A DNA stretch of 64,000 bases, taken from the NCBI GenBank assembly GCA_030142905.1, contig JASJOG010000158.1, forward strand, positions 186,001-250,000, read 5' to 3'. Source of the DNA: Heliopora coerulea (taxonomy: Eukaryota > Cnidaria > Anthozoa > Scleralcyonacea > Helioporidae). A program made the translations under genes and the position numbers. Positions 1-12,666 of this stretch are shown here, piece by piece (within the stretch, counting starts at the first letter, position 1; every line of letters begins with the position of its first letter). Under the pieces are notes generated by a model. It made no database searches. It was given only the letters and a program-made list of their open reading frames with translations, and had not been told where the DNA came from.

Positions 1-356
1 TAATGTTTGAGAAAAATGAGAGCTTGAATATGTTAAGGTAGATGAACAATCTTTAAGCTCAATACTCAGAAAATGATTTCTGAGTCCCAGACGGGGATGT
101 TTCTCAAACATTAAACTGCATCAATCATAACTAATATATTGTGACTTCCGCTTAGGTCGCTCATATATATTGAACTTGCACCTTAGCTCGCCATCTGGGT
201 CTTGGTAGCTCAATGGTTTGAGCGTTTCATCGGTCATCAGAAGGTTGCGAGTGCAGTCCTCGTCTGGGGCTCAGAAATCATTTTCTGAGTATTGAGCTTG
301 AAGATCGTTCATCTACCATAATATATCCAAGCTCTCATGTTTCTCAGACATTAAAC
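1..356. mobile_element. tRNA-containing fold-back element, cut by the window edge
   Basis: This is a copy of the fold-back family also found at 17450-17909, 27917-28160, 54180-54547 and 55659-56016. The shared terminal block is GGTAGATGAACGATCTTCAA followed by a CTCAGAAAATGATTTCTGAG palindrome. It occurs near position 40 and, inverted, near 275-330. Positions 199-271 are tRNA-like on the plus strand: an A-box region (TAGCTCAATGG), an anticodon-arm-like segment, a degraded B box, and acceptor strands GTCTTGG and CTGGGGC that pair with G-U wobbles. The B box reads GAGTGCAGTCC instead of the GGTTCGATCCC of better copies, so this tRNA-like unit is probably inactive. The left end lies outside the window. 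Confidence 0.7.
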
Positions 357-369
357 TGCAAAAGCTAGT

Positions 370-482
370 TCTTAAGATGATAGATGAACGATCGTCAAGC
401 TCTATACTCAGAAAAACGATTTCTGAGCCCCAGGCGATTTCTGAGTATAGAGCTTGACGATCGTTCATCTATCATCTTAAGA
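370..482. repeat. Short hairpin of the same fold-back family
   Basis: An almost perfect inverted repeat. The arms begin and end with TCTTAAGATGATAGATGAAC and its complement and carry the family's terminal block, with only a short centre between them. It has no tRNA-like core. It resembles the inner hairpin of the copy at 55659-56016 and looks like a reduced derivative. Confidence 0.65.
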
Positions 483-826
483 TATTTCTAAGCTCTCATG
501 TATCTAATATAAAGACTAAATCGTAAATAAAAGCTTTGTCAGCTAAAAACGTTTGGATACTATTTGAGTTCAATAAAAACAAAATACATCGACGTCTACA
601 TCACTGCCAAAGCATTGCTAAAAAGATCTAACTTTTGACCTTGCTTGCACGAAGTTTACTTTATAACACTGCCGCTTATCCATAGGTGCATGTTAGCAAA
701 CAATGAAATTTTAATTCCGATGCATATTATGAAACAAATTTATGAAGAGGTTTGTGATAGAAGTCCTTTGAATAACTCGTAGAAACTGAATTATCGGATC
801 TAAAACACTCGCCTATCGCTTAGTGT
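483..826. other. No gene seen
   Basis: AT-rich sequence between the fold-back elements and the 3' end of the ROCO gene. I see no open frame or recognisable repeat. Confidence 0.5.
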
Positions 827-832
827 TTTATT
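827..832 (-). promoter_or_regulatory. Putative poly(A) signal of the ROCO gene
   Basis: AATAAA on the minus strand, about 83 bases past the proposed stop codon at 915-917. The spacing suits a 3' UTR end. The motif is short and AT-rich DNA contains many, so this rests on position. Confidence 0.4.
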
Positions 833-914
833 CCCGAAATAGAATGATTGGCTTTAGCCACAGTAAAGTTAAGAAGTCGGGTACGGAACGGGAACAGTTA
901 AAAAAATTTAATTA

Positions 915-3900
915 TTAAATGAGTTTGGTTCGTTCCTTCATAGTTTTCCGCTCCTTTTCTTTCTTCCACTTCAGGCTTTCCGTTGATTGCTTGTCTTTTC
1001 GAATTGCTTTATGAATGTATAAATGCTTGCCTAGTATTCGGTAATTCATTTCTTTTATTACAACAGTCATTATGTGCAAATTAATATTACTGTTTTACAT
1101 TAATTTGTTATTAGAGATCTTTTAAACTGGAAAAAAAATTACCCGTAGTTTTTATTCATTTGCTTCAAGACCATCTTTGCAATTTTCCACCCAAAACTTG
1201 TCTCTGTACCCAAAAACTGCACTGACACGTAGGAAGCCAATGTTCTAATATAATTCGTCTTTTTACAGGTACATGTTCTACAGTTACAAAGTTTATTAAA
1301 ATCTAACATGTGTAATAAAAAACTACGTTTACCTGAACTTTTAGTCATACTCATTTCTTCCTTAAATGCTTCCACTACCTCTGTATAAAATAAAAAAGGA
1401 GAATGTATGAACGAATTTTCGGAAATTTTTAATTTGCCTTAATAAATATCTTTTACTTTGTGGGTAAAGATTACGAATGTGATCCTCAAGTATGGTAAAT
1501 AACGAAATCTCCTTGAAACTTTACAAATTGAATATGGTCAACTACTATCGTTTTACTTTGGAACCTGCAGGTGTTCTGAATAAAGGTTATAACAGAAAAA
1601 GTCACATGGAACATACAAAATACAAAAATCTTGGACCGGGCGAATAAGTCCGTTGAAACGCTAAAAGGGCCAATCGAGAGAGTTGCATTATGCAAAACTG
1701 CAAATATACAAAATCATAACGAAACAACACATTAGACTGATATATCAGAGACAGCTTGAAGGAAACTTTCGCTATGAGAAATACTTACAATATAAGCCCA
1801 ACGTTTCAATACTTGAGTCTAGTGTTATCATCAGGGGTAAATGTGTTCGTCGACAGTAGCTTTATTAATATCAGCGTTGAGATGTTAACGTCAGTCAGGG
1901 TTGATTGTTGTCTGCCGTCCGCGTGTACGAATGAGTAGATCTCATTCACCTCTGTTAGTTGCGTTCTTAGTTCTATTTGTGTGCCTCGACTTTTGCCAAG
2001 CTCTCCTCAAACCCTTTGGGTCGGATGTAAGAACACGAGGCACGTTTTTTCCTTTTATATTCTCTGCTCAGAACACTTGACAATCCCGAAGTAAAACCGG
2101 GCTTGCAACAACTTTCATTATGTCATCTACAATACGTCCGCTTACCACTAAGATTTAGTTGATAGAACTATGTCTTTAAGGCTTAATTTCTCGGAAGCAA
2201 AATTTTAAAAAAAATTATCAAAGGATTACAGAAAGCTTACAAAAGATATACCTGTAGGAGGATATACCGATCTCACTTTAACTGGGACATCTTGAGCTTT
2301 GCAGACCACTGTTTTGTTGTAGCTGTTTGGTGCCTCCAAAACCATCTCGAAGTCCATTTCGTGATGACACTCGTTGCATTCGTGACATTTATTGTAAATT
2401 GAATATCGAAGTTCAGGCCACAATTCCCTCACCATCTTTGCAAAGATCTCGTGAAGACGTATGACAGCTTTCCACAGGCTCTTTATTTGGCCACTCTTTC
2501 CAATCCTGGCTGTAAATTCAATCGTGTCCGTTGGGAAATTATGCTTCGTTACACAGAATTTCACCTCATCTGCTTCATCCATATCATAAACTCCAAAGAA
2601 TCCTTCCTTCCAGTGAAACATGTAGTCCGAACCTTGATGGGAACGGACCATTTGCCGTTCAAATAGGCCAACAGGAACGCTGCTGTAAAATTTATACTCA
2701 CTTTTCGCTTCAAACTCGTCCTTGGATGCAGTTCTTGGCCATTTAGCGTCAATGGAAGTTGGACGAGCGTTTGGCATAAGTGCTGGAATTAACGTGTAGT
2801 TCTTGCCAATTTCTTTTCCTTCAATCTTTGCTTCTTTCACCGTCATACGATAACCGACGTCAAAATGATAAAGAAGAGGAGCAAGCTTCTTATAGTCTGT
2901 TTCTTCAGGAACTGCATCATACCAAATGCATCGTAGGAGGGACTCCGAAAGTAATCCACTTCCAATCAGTTCCTTCTTTTCTCTTTCAAACTTTCCGGCG
3001 TCCATGTTGCAAACTTTGAAATCGTTTTTGTACTGAAGGTGAGAATATAAATCGTGGTGAACGACATTCTTGATCAACATGATCAACCATTCAGGATCTG
3101 GAAACACAAAATCTCGAAGCTGTTCCACGCGTTCAAATCGTAAAACCTTTCCAAGAGTAACCAGATAATCAAGGACAGCGCGCAATGTCTCTCTTCTGCC
3201 AACATCTTTTTCAAATTCTTGATGGTGTTCACAAAACCACCTTTCCATCTCGTTAAATGTCAGGAACCGAGGGCGTTTCTTTTTTTCAATTTCTTCTTTC
3301 AAGGCTGGAAGTAATTTTTCAATTTCGACCCATAACGATGGAAGAGTGGTTTTCAGATGGGGAAACAAATCCTTGTCACTTCCAATTCGGAGCAGTTCCT
3401 CTCTCAACAAAATTACGTCACTTTCACCAAATACTTTCTAAAAAATGGCATGATAGAAAACACACAAAGGTGTGCCATTTTAACAAAACTTTTGCGGGGT
3501 GTTTTATTAGCACATCCAAGAGCGTCAAAAAACATGCCTTAGAGTTTAAAATAACTCAGAGCACAGAGGGGGGGGGGGATAGGTTGGGTCAAATTGACCC
3601 CACGCCTAGAAGAAATCAAAAAAGAAAGTACTATATTGAATTCAGATTTTCCATCACTGAAATAAAGGACTATTGCTCATGTGCTGATGCGCCATCAGTG
3701 GCTCTAAGTAAAATAAGATATGAAAATATGATCAAGTTTGCATTCTAATCTGGCAGCTTCCTTGTTCTAGACACAAAAAGATAACGTGCCATTAATGAGC
3801 GTGGTTTAACCTCAAAATGGTATCTCAGAGTACATATGGTATAAACTCATCATTCATGGAATAATGAATTAACTAGGTATGAAGGCATGTTTATAAACCT

Positions 3901-6900
3901 GCTATAAAATTTTGAGCTTGGTATTACCAGTATTTATTAATTTAAATTTTGTGTTGTTTTACTGTTTTGTTCATTTCATAAGTCCATACGGTGAGGTATT
4001 AGTGCATTACCATGAACTAGTTGGGCAAATAAAATGTCTCATAAAAAATCCTGTAAATTAAGGAATACAAAGCTTCATTCTGCCAGATAGTTAGTGAGGT
4101 TAGCCAAATCAATTTTCAACGGGAGGGTTTACCAACTCCTTTACCTCACCCACCAGGGCCAGAATTATCCCTACACAGCATTGTGAAAAACACACCTTGG
4201 CAGGTTACAAAACACAACATGAAAAGTTAAGAAACACACCTTGGTATATTTCAAAACACACTTTTAAATAGCACACCTTGAGGGCATACCTTTTATCTGA
4301 AACAAGGATTGTTAATTTAACACACCTTTGAAGTAAAAGGCACCTTTGCATAGGACACACCTGTTACATCAACGCTACCTTCAAACAACAACACACCTTT
4401 ACTAGTTGGTTTGCCAAGCTACAGGCCTCACTGAATTGGAATTATGAGTCAAAGGCAAAGCATCCATGTTCTGTTTCATGTTTCAATTTTTTCCATATTC
4501 ATACTCATTCTAATGGTTGTAAGGTTAAAAATAATCCTGCCATAACTATGCAAGTAAATGTGATTCATGACTTGTAGAAATGTGAAGAGCAAGTTGACTC
4601 CTGGCCCAAGACAAAATTAACAAGGTGACCATGTCCACCTTCTTAATTTAGACATGGCCACCTTCAACCACCCAAAAATTTAAGTTGATATTTTGTTTTA
4701 CTTTGGTTTTAGACAGATAATGTTGAGTTCAATGATCAACATCATTTGAAAGTGCTTCTTTGAAATTTTTTCACCGGCCTTTGTCATCAATTCCTGGTAA
4801 TGCCAAATGTTGCAACCCTCTCAGAGTTACATGTTCCAGTTGTAAACCATATTAACCAAGCTATCACTAATGAGCTTCATGTGGTCTGTGAAACCAATAT
4901 AGCTGCTGCTATCAAATCAAAACAAAACCTAAAATTAACACATCAACTAACACATCCATCACCACACATATTCCATTAAGTAGATAACTATTTGTTAAAC
5001 AAAACATCTTACAGTAAGCTGTGCTATATAACACACCTTAAGTCGCAGTGAACATCTCATCTTATGATTTATTTATTTACATGTAGCTTAAGGTGTGTAG
5101 AATAGCAATATTGAATGCATATTAAATTTCACACCTTAAGGTGCTTCAAATTAAACACCTTAGTTGGTTTGAAAAAGGGTTGCCAATGGATGTAGAAAAC
5201 CACATCAAGGCATGTTAAAAACTCACCTTGGTGAGTGGGAAAACACACCTTAATATCTGTGTCATAACACAATTTTGTATGGTGTGCTTAATTTTAGACA
5301 ATAACCTTCGCTAAAATGTGCACATGAGGAGACAAGACCATGTCACTTACTCTTGTAATTAGACTCAACATTTCGTCATATTTTTCTCCCGCAGATGCAA
5401 CAACAATTGCTGTTTCCGAGTTAGAGGGACTCGTTTTCTGATCTGATTTAGACACAAGGCTGTTTGGGAGTACTGGCCTCTTTCTTGTCGCTAACTCAAG
5501 CTTCTTAATTCGATTGATGTTGTAAGGATCCCTGTTATCAATCTGCTCTTTATCCCTTTTTATTGCCGCTAAATCAGCAGTTTCTTGTTTGGTAATTTCT
5601 TTCAACATATGCTCACATATACCTTTTACAATGCTCTTATCAACTCGGTCAGATTTTGTAGCAGCCACCATTATTACTGGCCGCAGTACAATGCTCTTTA
5701 ACTCATCAATCCACTTGCCAGCATTTTCATGATATGATTTATCAGTCATTTCATACGCTGACAAATCCACAACCAAAAGAAACAAAGAATGTTCTTCAAC
5801 GAAGTAATGGCTTACACTTTGGTACTCCATGTGACCACCGAAGTCCCAGATTTCTAGTTCAAGATCTTCATTCGTTGGATCGGGAAACCACTTTCTAACC
5901 TCAACACCTTCAGTCCTCTCCTCTGGTTCTGTCAACTTTGTCTGTCCCATCAATAAACTGTTGATCAAACTCGTCTTTCCAGCGCCAGAATTTCCAATCA
6001 CCTGCACTCTAAGCCGTTTAGAGTGAACTGTACCAAACTTGGCAATGTCTTTGAAATATTTCAGTATCGCACTAGGGTTGAGGCAGATAACTTGTGGTGG
6101 CTTACCTAGCAAATTGTCTTCAACGCCAAAATGCACATTGTTAGCGATTAAGGTGGCAAAACGTTCAGGCAATTCTTTTAGCTTGTTTGACCACATATTA
6201 CAGAAGGAAAGTCTAGGAAGTTCAAATATACCATTTGGTACATGATCGATTCCACAGTCGCTTAACCATATTGTTCTCAGTTGCGATGTAGTTTGGATGG
6301 AAAATTCTTTGCCACCAAAATTATTGCAGGAAAGGTCCAGATATTTTAAACTAATGCAATTTTCCAGTCCATCCGGGAACTTTTCAAGACCACACCCCTT
6401 CATATTCAGCTCCTTCAAATTCTTCAGACCAGTAATAGAAAATGGCTGCTTGCCAAGATCGTTGTTCCCCCAAAGGTCCAGATCTTCTAAACTAATGCAA
6501 TTTTCCAGTCCATCCGGGAACTTTTCAAGACCACACTCACTCATATTCAGCATCTTCAAATTCTTCAATCCACTAATAGAAAATGGCTGCTTGCCAAGGT
6601 CCTTGTTCTCATAAAGGTTCAGATCTTCTAAACTAATGCAATTTTCCAGTCCATCCGGGAACTTTTCAAGACCACACTTAATCATATTCAGCATCTTCAA
6701 ATTCTTCAGTCCAGTAATAGAAAATGGCTGCTTGCCAAGGTCGTTGTTCTCCGAAAGGTCCAGATCTTCTAAACTAATGCAATTTTCTAATCCATCCGGT
6801 AACTTTTCAAGACCACACTCACTCATATTCAGCTTCTTCAAATTCTTCAGCCCAGTAATAGAAAATGGCTGCTTGCCAAGGTCATTGTTCCCCGAAAAGT

Positions 6901-9763
6901 TCAGATCTTCTAAACTAATGCAATTTTCTAGTCCATCCGGGAACTTTTCAAGACCACACTCACTCATATCCAGCTTCTTCAAATTCTTCAGTCCAGCAAT
7001 AGAAAATGGCTGCTTGCCAAGGTCATTGTTCTCCCGAAGGTCCAGATCTTCTAAACTAATGCAATTTTCCAGTCCATCCGGGAACTTTTCAAGACCACAC
7101 TCACTCATATCCAGCTTCTTCAAATTCTTCAGTCCAGTAATAGAAAATGGCTGCTTGCCAAGGTCATTGTTCTCCCGAAGGTCCAGATCTTCTAAACTAA
7201 TGCAATTTTCCAGTCCATCCGGGAACTTTTCAAGACCACACTCACTCATATCCAGCTTCTTCAAATTCTTCAGTCCAGTAATAGAAAATGGCTGCTTGCC
7301 AAGGTCGTAGTTCTGACGAAGGTCCAGATCTTCTAAACTAATGCAATTTTCCAGTCCATCCGGGAACTTTTTAAAACGGCACTGACTCATATTTAGCTTC
7401 TTGAAATTCTTCAGTCCAGTAATAGAAAATGGCTGCTTGCCAAGGTCCTTGCTAAACCGAAGGTTCAGATCTTCTAAACTAATGCAATTTTCCAGTCCAT
7501 CCGGGACCTTTTCAAGACCACACCTACTCATAACCAGCTTCTTCAAATTCTTCAGTCCAGTAATAGAAAATGGCTGCTTGCCAAGGTCATTGTTCAGATC
7601 AAGGTCCAGATCTTCTAAACTAATGCAATTTTCCAGTCCATCCGGGAACTTTTCAAGACCACACCACCTCATAACCAGCTTCTTCAAATTCTTCAGTCCA
7701 GTAATAGAAAATGGCTGCTTGCCAAGGTCATTGTTCCTATAAAGGTTCAGATCTTCTAAACTAATGCAATTTTCCAGTCCATCCGGGAACTTTTTAAGAC
7801 CACACTCACTCATATTCAGCTTCTTCAAATTCTTCAGTCCAGTAATAGAAAATGGCTGCTTGCCAAGGTCGTTGTTCCCCCAAAGGTCCAGATCTTCTAA
7901 ACTAATGCAATTTTCCAGTCCATCCGGGAACTTTTCAAGACCACACTTACTCATATTCAGCATCTTCAAATTCTTCAATCCACTAATAGAAAATGGCTGC
8001 TTGCCAAGGTCCTTGTTCTCATAAAGGTTCAGATCTTCTAAACTAATGCAATTTTCCAGTCCATCCGGGAACTTTTCAAGACCACACTCACTCATATTCA
8101 GCTTCTTCAAATTCTTCAGTCCAGTAATAGAAAATGGCTGCTTCCCAAGGTCCTTGTTCTCATAAAGGTTCAGATCTTCTAAACTAATGCAATTTTCCAG
8201 TCCATCCGGGAACGTTTTAAGACCACAGTCCCTCATATTCAGCTTCTTCAAATTCTTCAGTCCAGAAATAGAAAGTGGCTGCTTGCCAAGGAAGAAATTG
8301 TTAAACGAAAGGTGCAGATCTCCTAAACTAATGCAATTTTCCAGTCCATCCGGGAACTTTTTAAGACCACACTCACTCATATTCAGCTTCTTCAAATTCT
8401 TCAATCCAGTAATAGAAAATGGATGCTTGCCAAGGTCGCAGTTCTCACAAAGGTTCAGATCTTCTAAACTAACGCAATTATCCAGGCCATCCGGGAACTT
8501 TTTAAGACCACATTCACTCATATTCAGCTTCTTCAAATTCTTCAATCCAGTAATAGAAAATGGCTGCTTGCCAAGGAAGAAATTGTTAAACGAAAGGTGC
8601 AGATCTTCTAAACTAATGCAATTTTCCAGTCCATCCGGGAACTTTTTAAGACCACACCTACTCATATTCAGCTTCTTCAAATTCTTCAATCCAGTAATAG
8701 AAAATGGATGCTTGCCAAGGTCGTTGTTCCCCCAAAGGTCCAGATCTTCTAAACTGACCAGATCTTCAAGTCCTTCCGGAGAAGCATTTAAGTTACAACT
8801 GAAAATCGTAAGTCGCTTCAGTTTCACAAGCTCACGAACTGAAACTGATTGGTCCTGGAAATCATTGAAATACAACCCAAGTATCTCCAGCTCCTTCATC
8901 GTGGTTATGGCTGAAGGAAAGGTCGTCAATCCGCAGTTGTACAAGACAAGTTTTCGTAGATTTAAAACATTGCATGATAACTGGAAATGATCACCTATCG
9001 GATCATCAAAGATGTATAAATCTTGAAGGTTGTGTGCTTGATCCATTTGTGTTGGTAAAATCTTCTTTCCATTGGCACATAACAAGAACTTTTCAAGCTT
9101 TGACATATCCTTAAGCGAAATTTCGCAGCATTCTGATGAAACGTCAAGCTGAATTACTTCACTGTCTGACGTTTCTAAAGCAATATCCTGCAAGGAAATT
9201 TCAGGGAAACTTTCAATGCATATTTCCCATCTTCTCATACCAACATTTACAGTTAACGTGTCTCCTGGTTCCCCACTCGCAATAATCAGTTCTTCTAAAT
9301 TATTGACAGTGTCCCTGTCAAGACCATTAATTACACCAGTTTCATAATGTCTCAGTGTCAGTCGCCGCAATTTCTTTTTGCTTGAAGGGAAAAGTGGATC
9401 TTGCTTCAATACTTTGCATCGTATGTCCAGACGAATGAGACCATGTTGATCCGTCTCGAGCTGACAGGTCTTCCACAAGTATTTATTGTATTCAGATCTT
9501 TCATAAGCCGAGTTGTCGTCTTTGCACTCGTCAAATCCGCAAATTGAAATATGGCGACCCAAATTACCGACGTTACTTTCCAGAAATCGCGGCAAACTTT
9601 GATGAAGAAGTAGAATTTTCTTGACTTGTGGATGATTTAAAACTTCGGAAGGAATAGACTTTTCCGAATCATCGGCAGCTGTAAGGTCAATCACGTCTCC
9701 ATACTGATCATCGGTTGAACGGTTGACAACGTTTGTGGCAAAAAAACTTTCGCTCATTTTCAA
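915..9763 (-). CDS. LRR-Roc-COR (ROCO/MFHAS1-like) protein, four exons
   Basis: Proposed exons, transcribed right to left: 9763-5351, 3437-2252, 1380-1333 and 1030-915. Every junction has GT-AG, and the phases match (0, then 1, then 1), giving about 1920 aa. Residues 1-280 are a divergent N-terminus containing VIDLTAADDSE. Next come leucine-rich repeats with 17 near-identical 47-48-residue units. The Roc GTPase follows: P-loop GNSGAGKTS near residue 1257, switch-II DFGGH near 1304, and TKSD near 1369. The second exon is a COR domain (LPSLWVEIEKLL, FVFPDPEWLI, YTLIPALMP). A 16-codon exon and a lysine/arginine-rich 38-residue tail end the protein. No kinase domain follows COR, as in MFHAS1-type ROCO proteins. 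Roc-COR proteins are GTP-regulated dimers and the LRRs probably bind a ligand. The start is the first Met of the long open exon; extra 5' exons cannot be excluded. The tail exon is supported by its paralogue at 42117-42223. Confidence 0.85.
1381..2251 (-). other. ROCO intron 2, shared with the second locus
   Basis: The intron between the COR exon and the 48-bp exon. It aligns over most of its length with 54109-55330, including noncoding stretches such as GGAACCTGCAGGT and GTGTTCGTCGACAG, so the two loci come from one duplicated segment. No gene inside. Confidence 0.8.
3438..5350 (-). other. ROCO intron 1, rich in an ACACACCTT motif
   Basis: A phase-0 intron of about 1.9 kb with donor GTAAGT (minus strand, 5350-5345) and acceptor TTTTTTAG ending at 3438. 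It has no coding potential of its own. The plus strand carries more than ten irregularly spaced copies of ACACACCTT or close variants (for example near 4190, 4230, 4325, 4390, 5030, 5240), and a run of G near 3572. Similar motifs recur at 56530-56620, beside the other COR copy. Confidence 0.75.
6368..8770 (-). repeat. 17-unit LRR-coding tandem array (141/144 bp)
   Basis: Fifteen units of 141 bp and two of 144 bp account exactly for these 2403 bp, all in frame in the ROCO first exon. Each unit encodes two leucine-rich repeats around LENCISLEDL, DLGKQPFSITGLKNLKKL and CGLEKFPDG. The framework is nearly invariant. Changes cluster at the residues before N or C in the two strand motifs (YEN, WGN, YRN, DLN, RFS, RQN, SGN; SEC, SKC, RWC, SRC, SQC, IKC, KGC). 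A silent marker, CAATCCACTAATAG, occurs only near 6566 and 7976, exactly ten units apart. A divergent eighteenth unit follows and closes the array. Confidence 0.95.
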
Positions 9764-12260
9764 CCCCTCTTCTTATTAAGACGTAATAGTCATTATCACA
9801 GGCTGAATTTTAACGTTATCACCGATCTTTGCAAAACTCTATGGGCACCGTGAAGGAAAAATGCTGATTTTGGATTTAATCCTGTAAATGCAAAAGAGGT
9901 GTAGTCTGATATTTCAAATGAAAAAAAAAGTCGACTAACATAAAATCAACAGACAAACGTTAAATCTATTTAAGATTAAAACAGACAAACGAGAAACGTC
10001 GCCAGAAATTAAACTTTTTACATTGTACGGAATGTCTAGATTTAAAGAAAGAAGTGTTACGCTGTATTAGGAAGTATTAGGAAATATCAGGATCTGTGTG
10101 GAACGTACATTATGTACTTGTACACGAATGGACCAACACGGTTCTAAAACAATTGTTGATCGTCCACAATAAATAAACACTGGGATTTTGGTGCATGACC
10201 ATTTATCATCTCCCTTCGTTCTCCAAAAATTGGTTTTTTATACCAAGGAGTCTTTCAATGTCTGCCTCTGGAGAATCAAGCATTGCTTGGTTTTTGTCAT
10301 TTAACACGTAAACATGCACTGCTGCTCACATAAAAGTAGTCTGTGAACATGCAGGTTCCTTGGTTGTGTGGTGGTAGAACAATAGTCAATATGGTTTCTT
10401 AGTGATTTGAAAATCTTTTGGTTGTTCACGAAGTTATCTACGAAGTCGAGGTTGTAAATTACCGGCATTTAAAGCTGGTCGAGTATTCAATGCTGGGCTT
10501 GAGTAAATTGCTTCATTTTCGGTACAATAGCCTACCGTTTCCAATACCATATAGTAATTTCAAATATCAGTATTAATGGCTTAAAGTTCGTACTTTTTGA
10601 TACCAGCAACAAGAGTAACTTACCGTTCTATAGGAGAACTTAAGCAAAATCTGTCGTATATCAAGACTGTAAACTAGACACACTCCTACAAGTATAAAAA
10701 TAAATAATATAGGTAAAACTTCTTTGCATGATTACCTGAAAATTCAATAAAAATGCCCAGTTCACTGGAGTTTTCCCTGGTCTGTTGTCAGTTCGTTTCT
10801 TTTAATCTGAAATAAACAGGTAATGATACCGTCTAATCTTAACGGTTAATATTTTTCAACCTCTTTTTTGAGTGACATTAAAATTCAATCCATGCATTTG
10901 GAAGTGATATAATTCAACTTCCCGCTTTTTCACGCCTGTACATTTTAGAAGTTTTTCAGACCCACACTTCGCCTTAATCCTCGGTAAAACTTTTGTCGGT
11001 CTTTCTTGCATTAAGCACTTATATAATTCCAGTTTTGCCTTGTAACTAGTCTTTATCGTTTTTATGAAAGTAGATATTCGTTCGGTAAAAACTACAACGC
11101 ACGTTTCCATTTAAATTGTGCTATGTTGACAATTTAAGAACAAATATAAAGGTTGTAAATATTCTCGACGAGAGACCTAAAAGACATCATACCTCTACAT
11201 TTCTACTTTTTTTTTGTTTGATTTTGAAGCTAAATTGTTTTACAAAATAAACCCAAAGCCACATGGTTTGAAACTTCTTTAAAACCAACAATACAACTAT
11301 TACTCTGCAGTTGTCGTTTGATATGCTATTAAGTCAACTCAAAGAAATTCTTTGCAAGCATTTTTATTTCCCGGTATAAGATTGAAAAGAATGCTCAAGA
11401 GGGTTCCTCTTAGTTTCAAACCTATTTCATCTCATTTATAACTTTATTTTCCATCAGTAAACAAAATATGTTCCATATATGGTATATAAATCTATTTCTT
11501 CTGAAACTTCTCAGTAGCTAAGGGCAACGTCTGCTTTCATCCCTTTGCGCTCATGGTTTATTATGGTCAAAGTTTGCTTTAAACAGATAGAATATGACAT
11601 ATGGCTATAATAGACTTTTGAAAGTTAATATTTAGGTAACGTTAGTGAGATTGACGTTAAGAATAAAGTTTTACAGAAACGACAAACGTACAACTAAGTT
11701 TTCATGACATTAAAACTAGTATTATATGAAAGAATTTTGCTAGGTAGATTTATTTCAGTAACGGTTTCATCCCTACCTAGTGTAATCAAAATACATCCAT
11801 TCGAAGAAGCTCTACGTCGAAAGCCAAGAAGTTTTCATTTGTTTACCTTTGTACAACTAACCGGCTTACCTTAGATAAAAAAGACAAGCATTAAGCAATG
11901 ACAAAGGTGAAACAAAATGCACTGTCGAGGTAATCTTATCAAGGCTTGATCCAAGTCATTACCTGAAACAAAAAAAGCAGTTTAAGCTTTTGGCATGGAA
12001 AACAATTGACGATCAAAAATTAATCAAATACACAGCAGTTGTCATTGCATGCCATCACGTCAATTAGTTTCCTTGTCACTTTCAATAAATATTGAAAAAC
12101 TGGAACGAGATATTAAGTGGTAACTGAGATACTCAAACGGTACTTAGAACTGGGACTTATTAATAGGCAGAACGCTAACTTTCCCCCAAGTTTTACAGAG
12201 TATAATATTAAAACATGAGATAGGTCGTTTCGAATGTATCCCCTTATTCACGGAAAAACG
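9764..12260. other. Gene-poor region upstream of the ROCO gene
   Basis: No coding region can be supported. The longest frame, 10856-11110 on the minus strand, has no recognisable domain. The ROCO promoter and any 5' UTR exons should lie here, but no core promoter element stands out. Confidence 0.5.
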
Positions 12261-12666
12261 CAGGGATGTTCTTAATGTGAGGTGTGGGGGCGTCACGCTC
12301 CCCCCAATAATTTGATTAGCCAAAGAAGTCGGTCAGTGCTTCCAAACCTGAAAAAGTTTGTTGGAGAGAAATAGTTTAAAATAGAATAGGTTTAAAATTT
12401 TAAAATTTCCAAAAGTTATTTTTGATAGAAGACAAGGAAAATTAAAATTTTTCCGGAATTAATTTTAAACATCATCATTGTGATGGCGAATGAGAAGTTG
12501 GGTTGAGTAAAAAAATGTACCTCGTCCCCAACATAACTAGAGTCTAGAGGTTGACCATGGCAATCTTTGTATTGGAGGACTATCGAACAAACCCTATGAA
12601 AAGGCAGTCATAACTCTTTGGCGTACCCCCCCCTCAATCCGGCAGTTTGGTCTGAGCACATCCCTG
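12261..12666. mobile_element. Small nonautonomous hAT-like element
   Basis: Begins CAGGGATGT and ends with its complement ACATCCCTG. The flanking 8-mers GAAAAACG (12253-12260) and GGAAAACG (12667-12674) differ at one base, as expected of an aged 8-bp hAT target duplication. No transposase frame inside. The terminal repeat is only 9 bp, so some doubt remains. Confidence 0.55.

Noticed and set aside
6368..8770. Regular repeats suggesting a CRISPR or satellite array
   Set aside because: Units are in frame, encode leucine-rich repeats and lie within one exon of a eukaryotic gene. There are no spacers.
6297..8990. Long plus-strand ORFs over the LRR array (up to 267 codons)
   Set aside because: They are the antisense of the repeated LRR units; the 141-bp period keeps the opposite frame open. 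The minus frame has clear LRR, Roc and COR domains.
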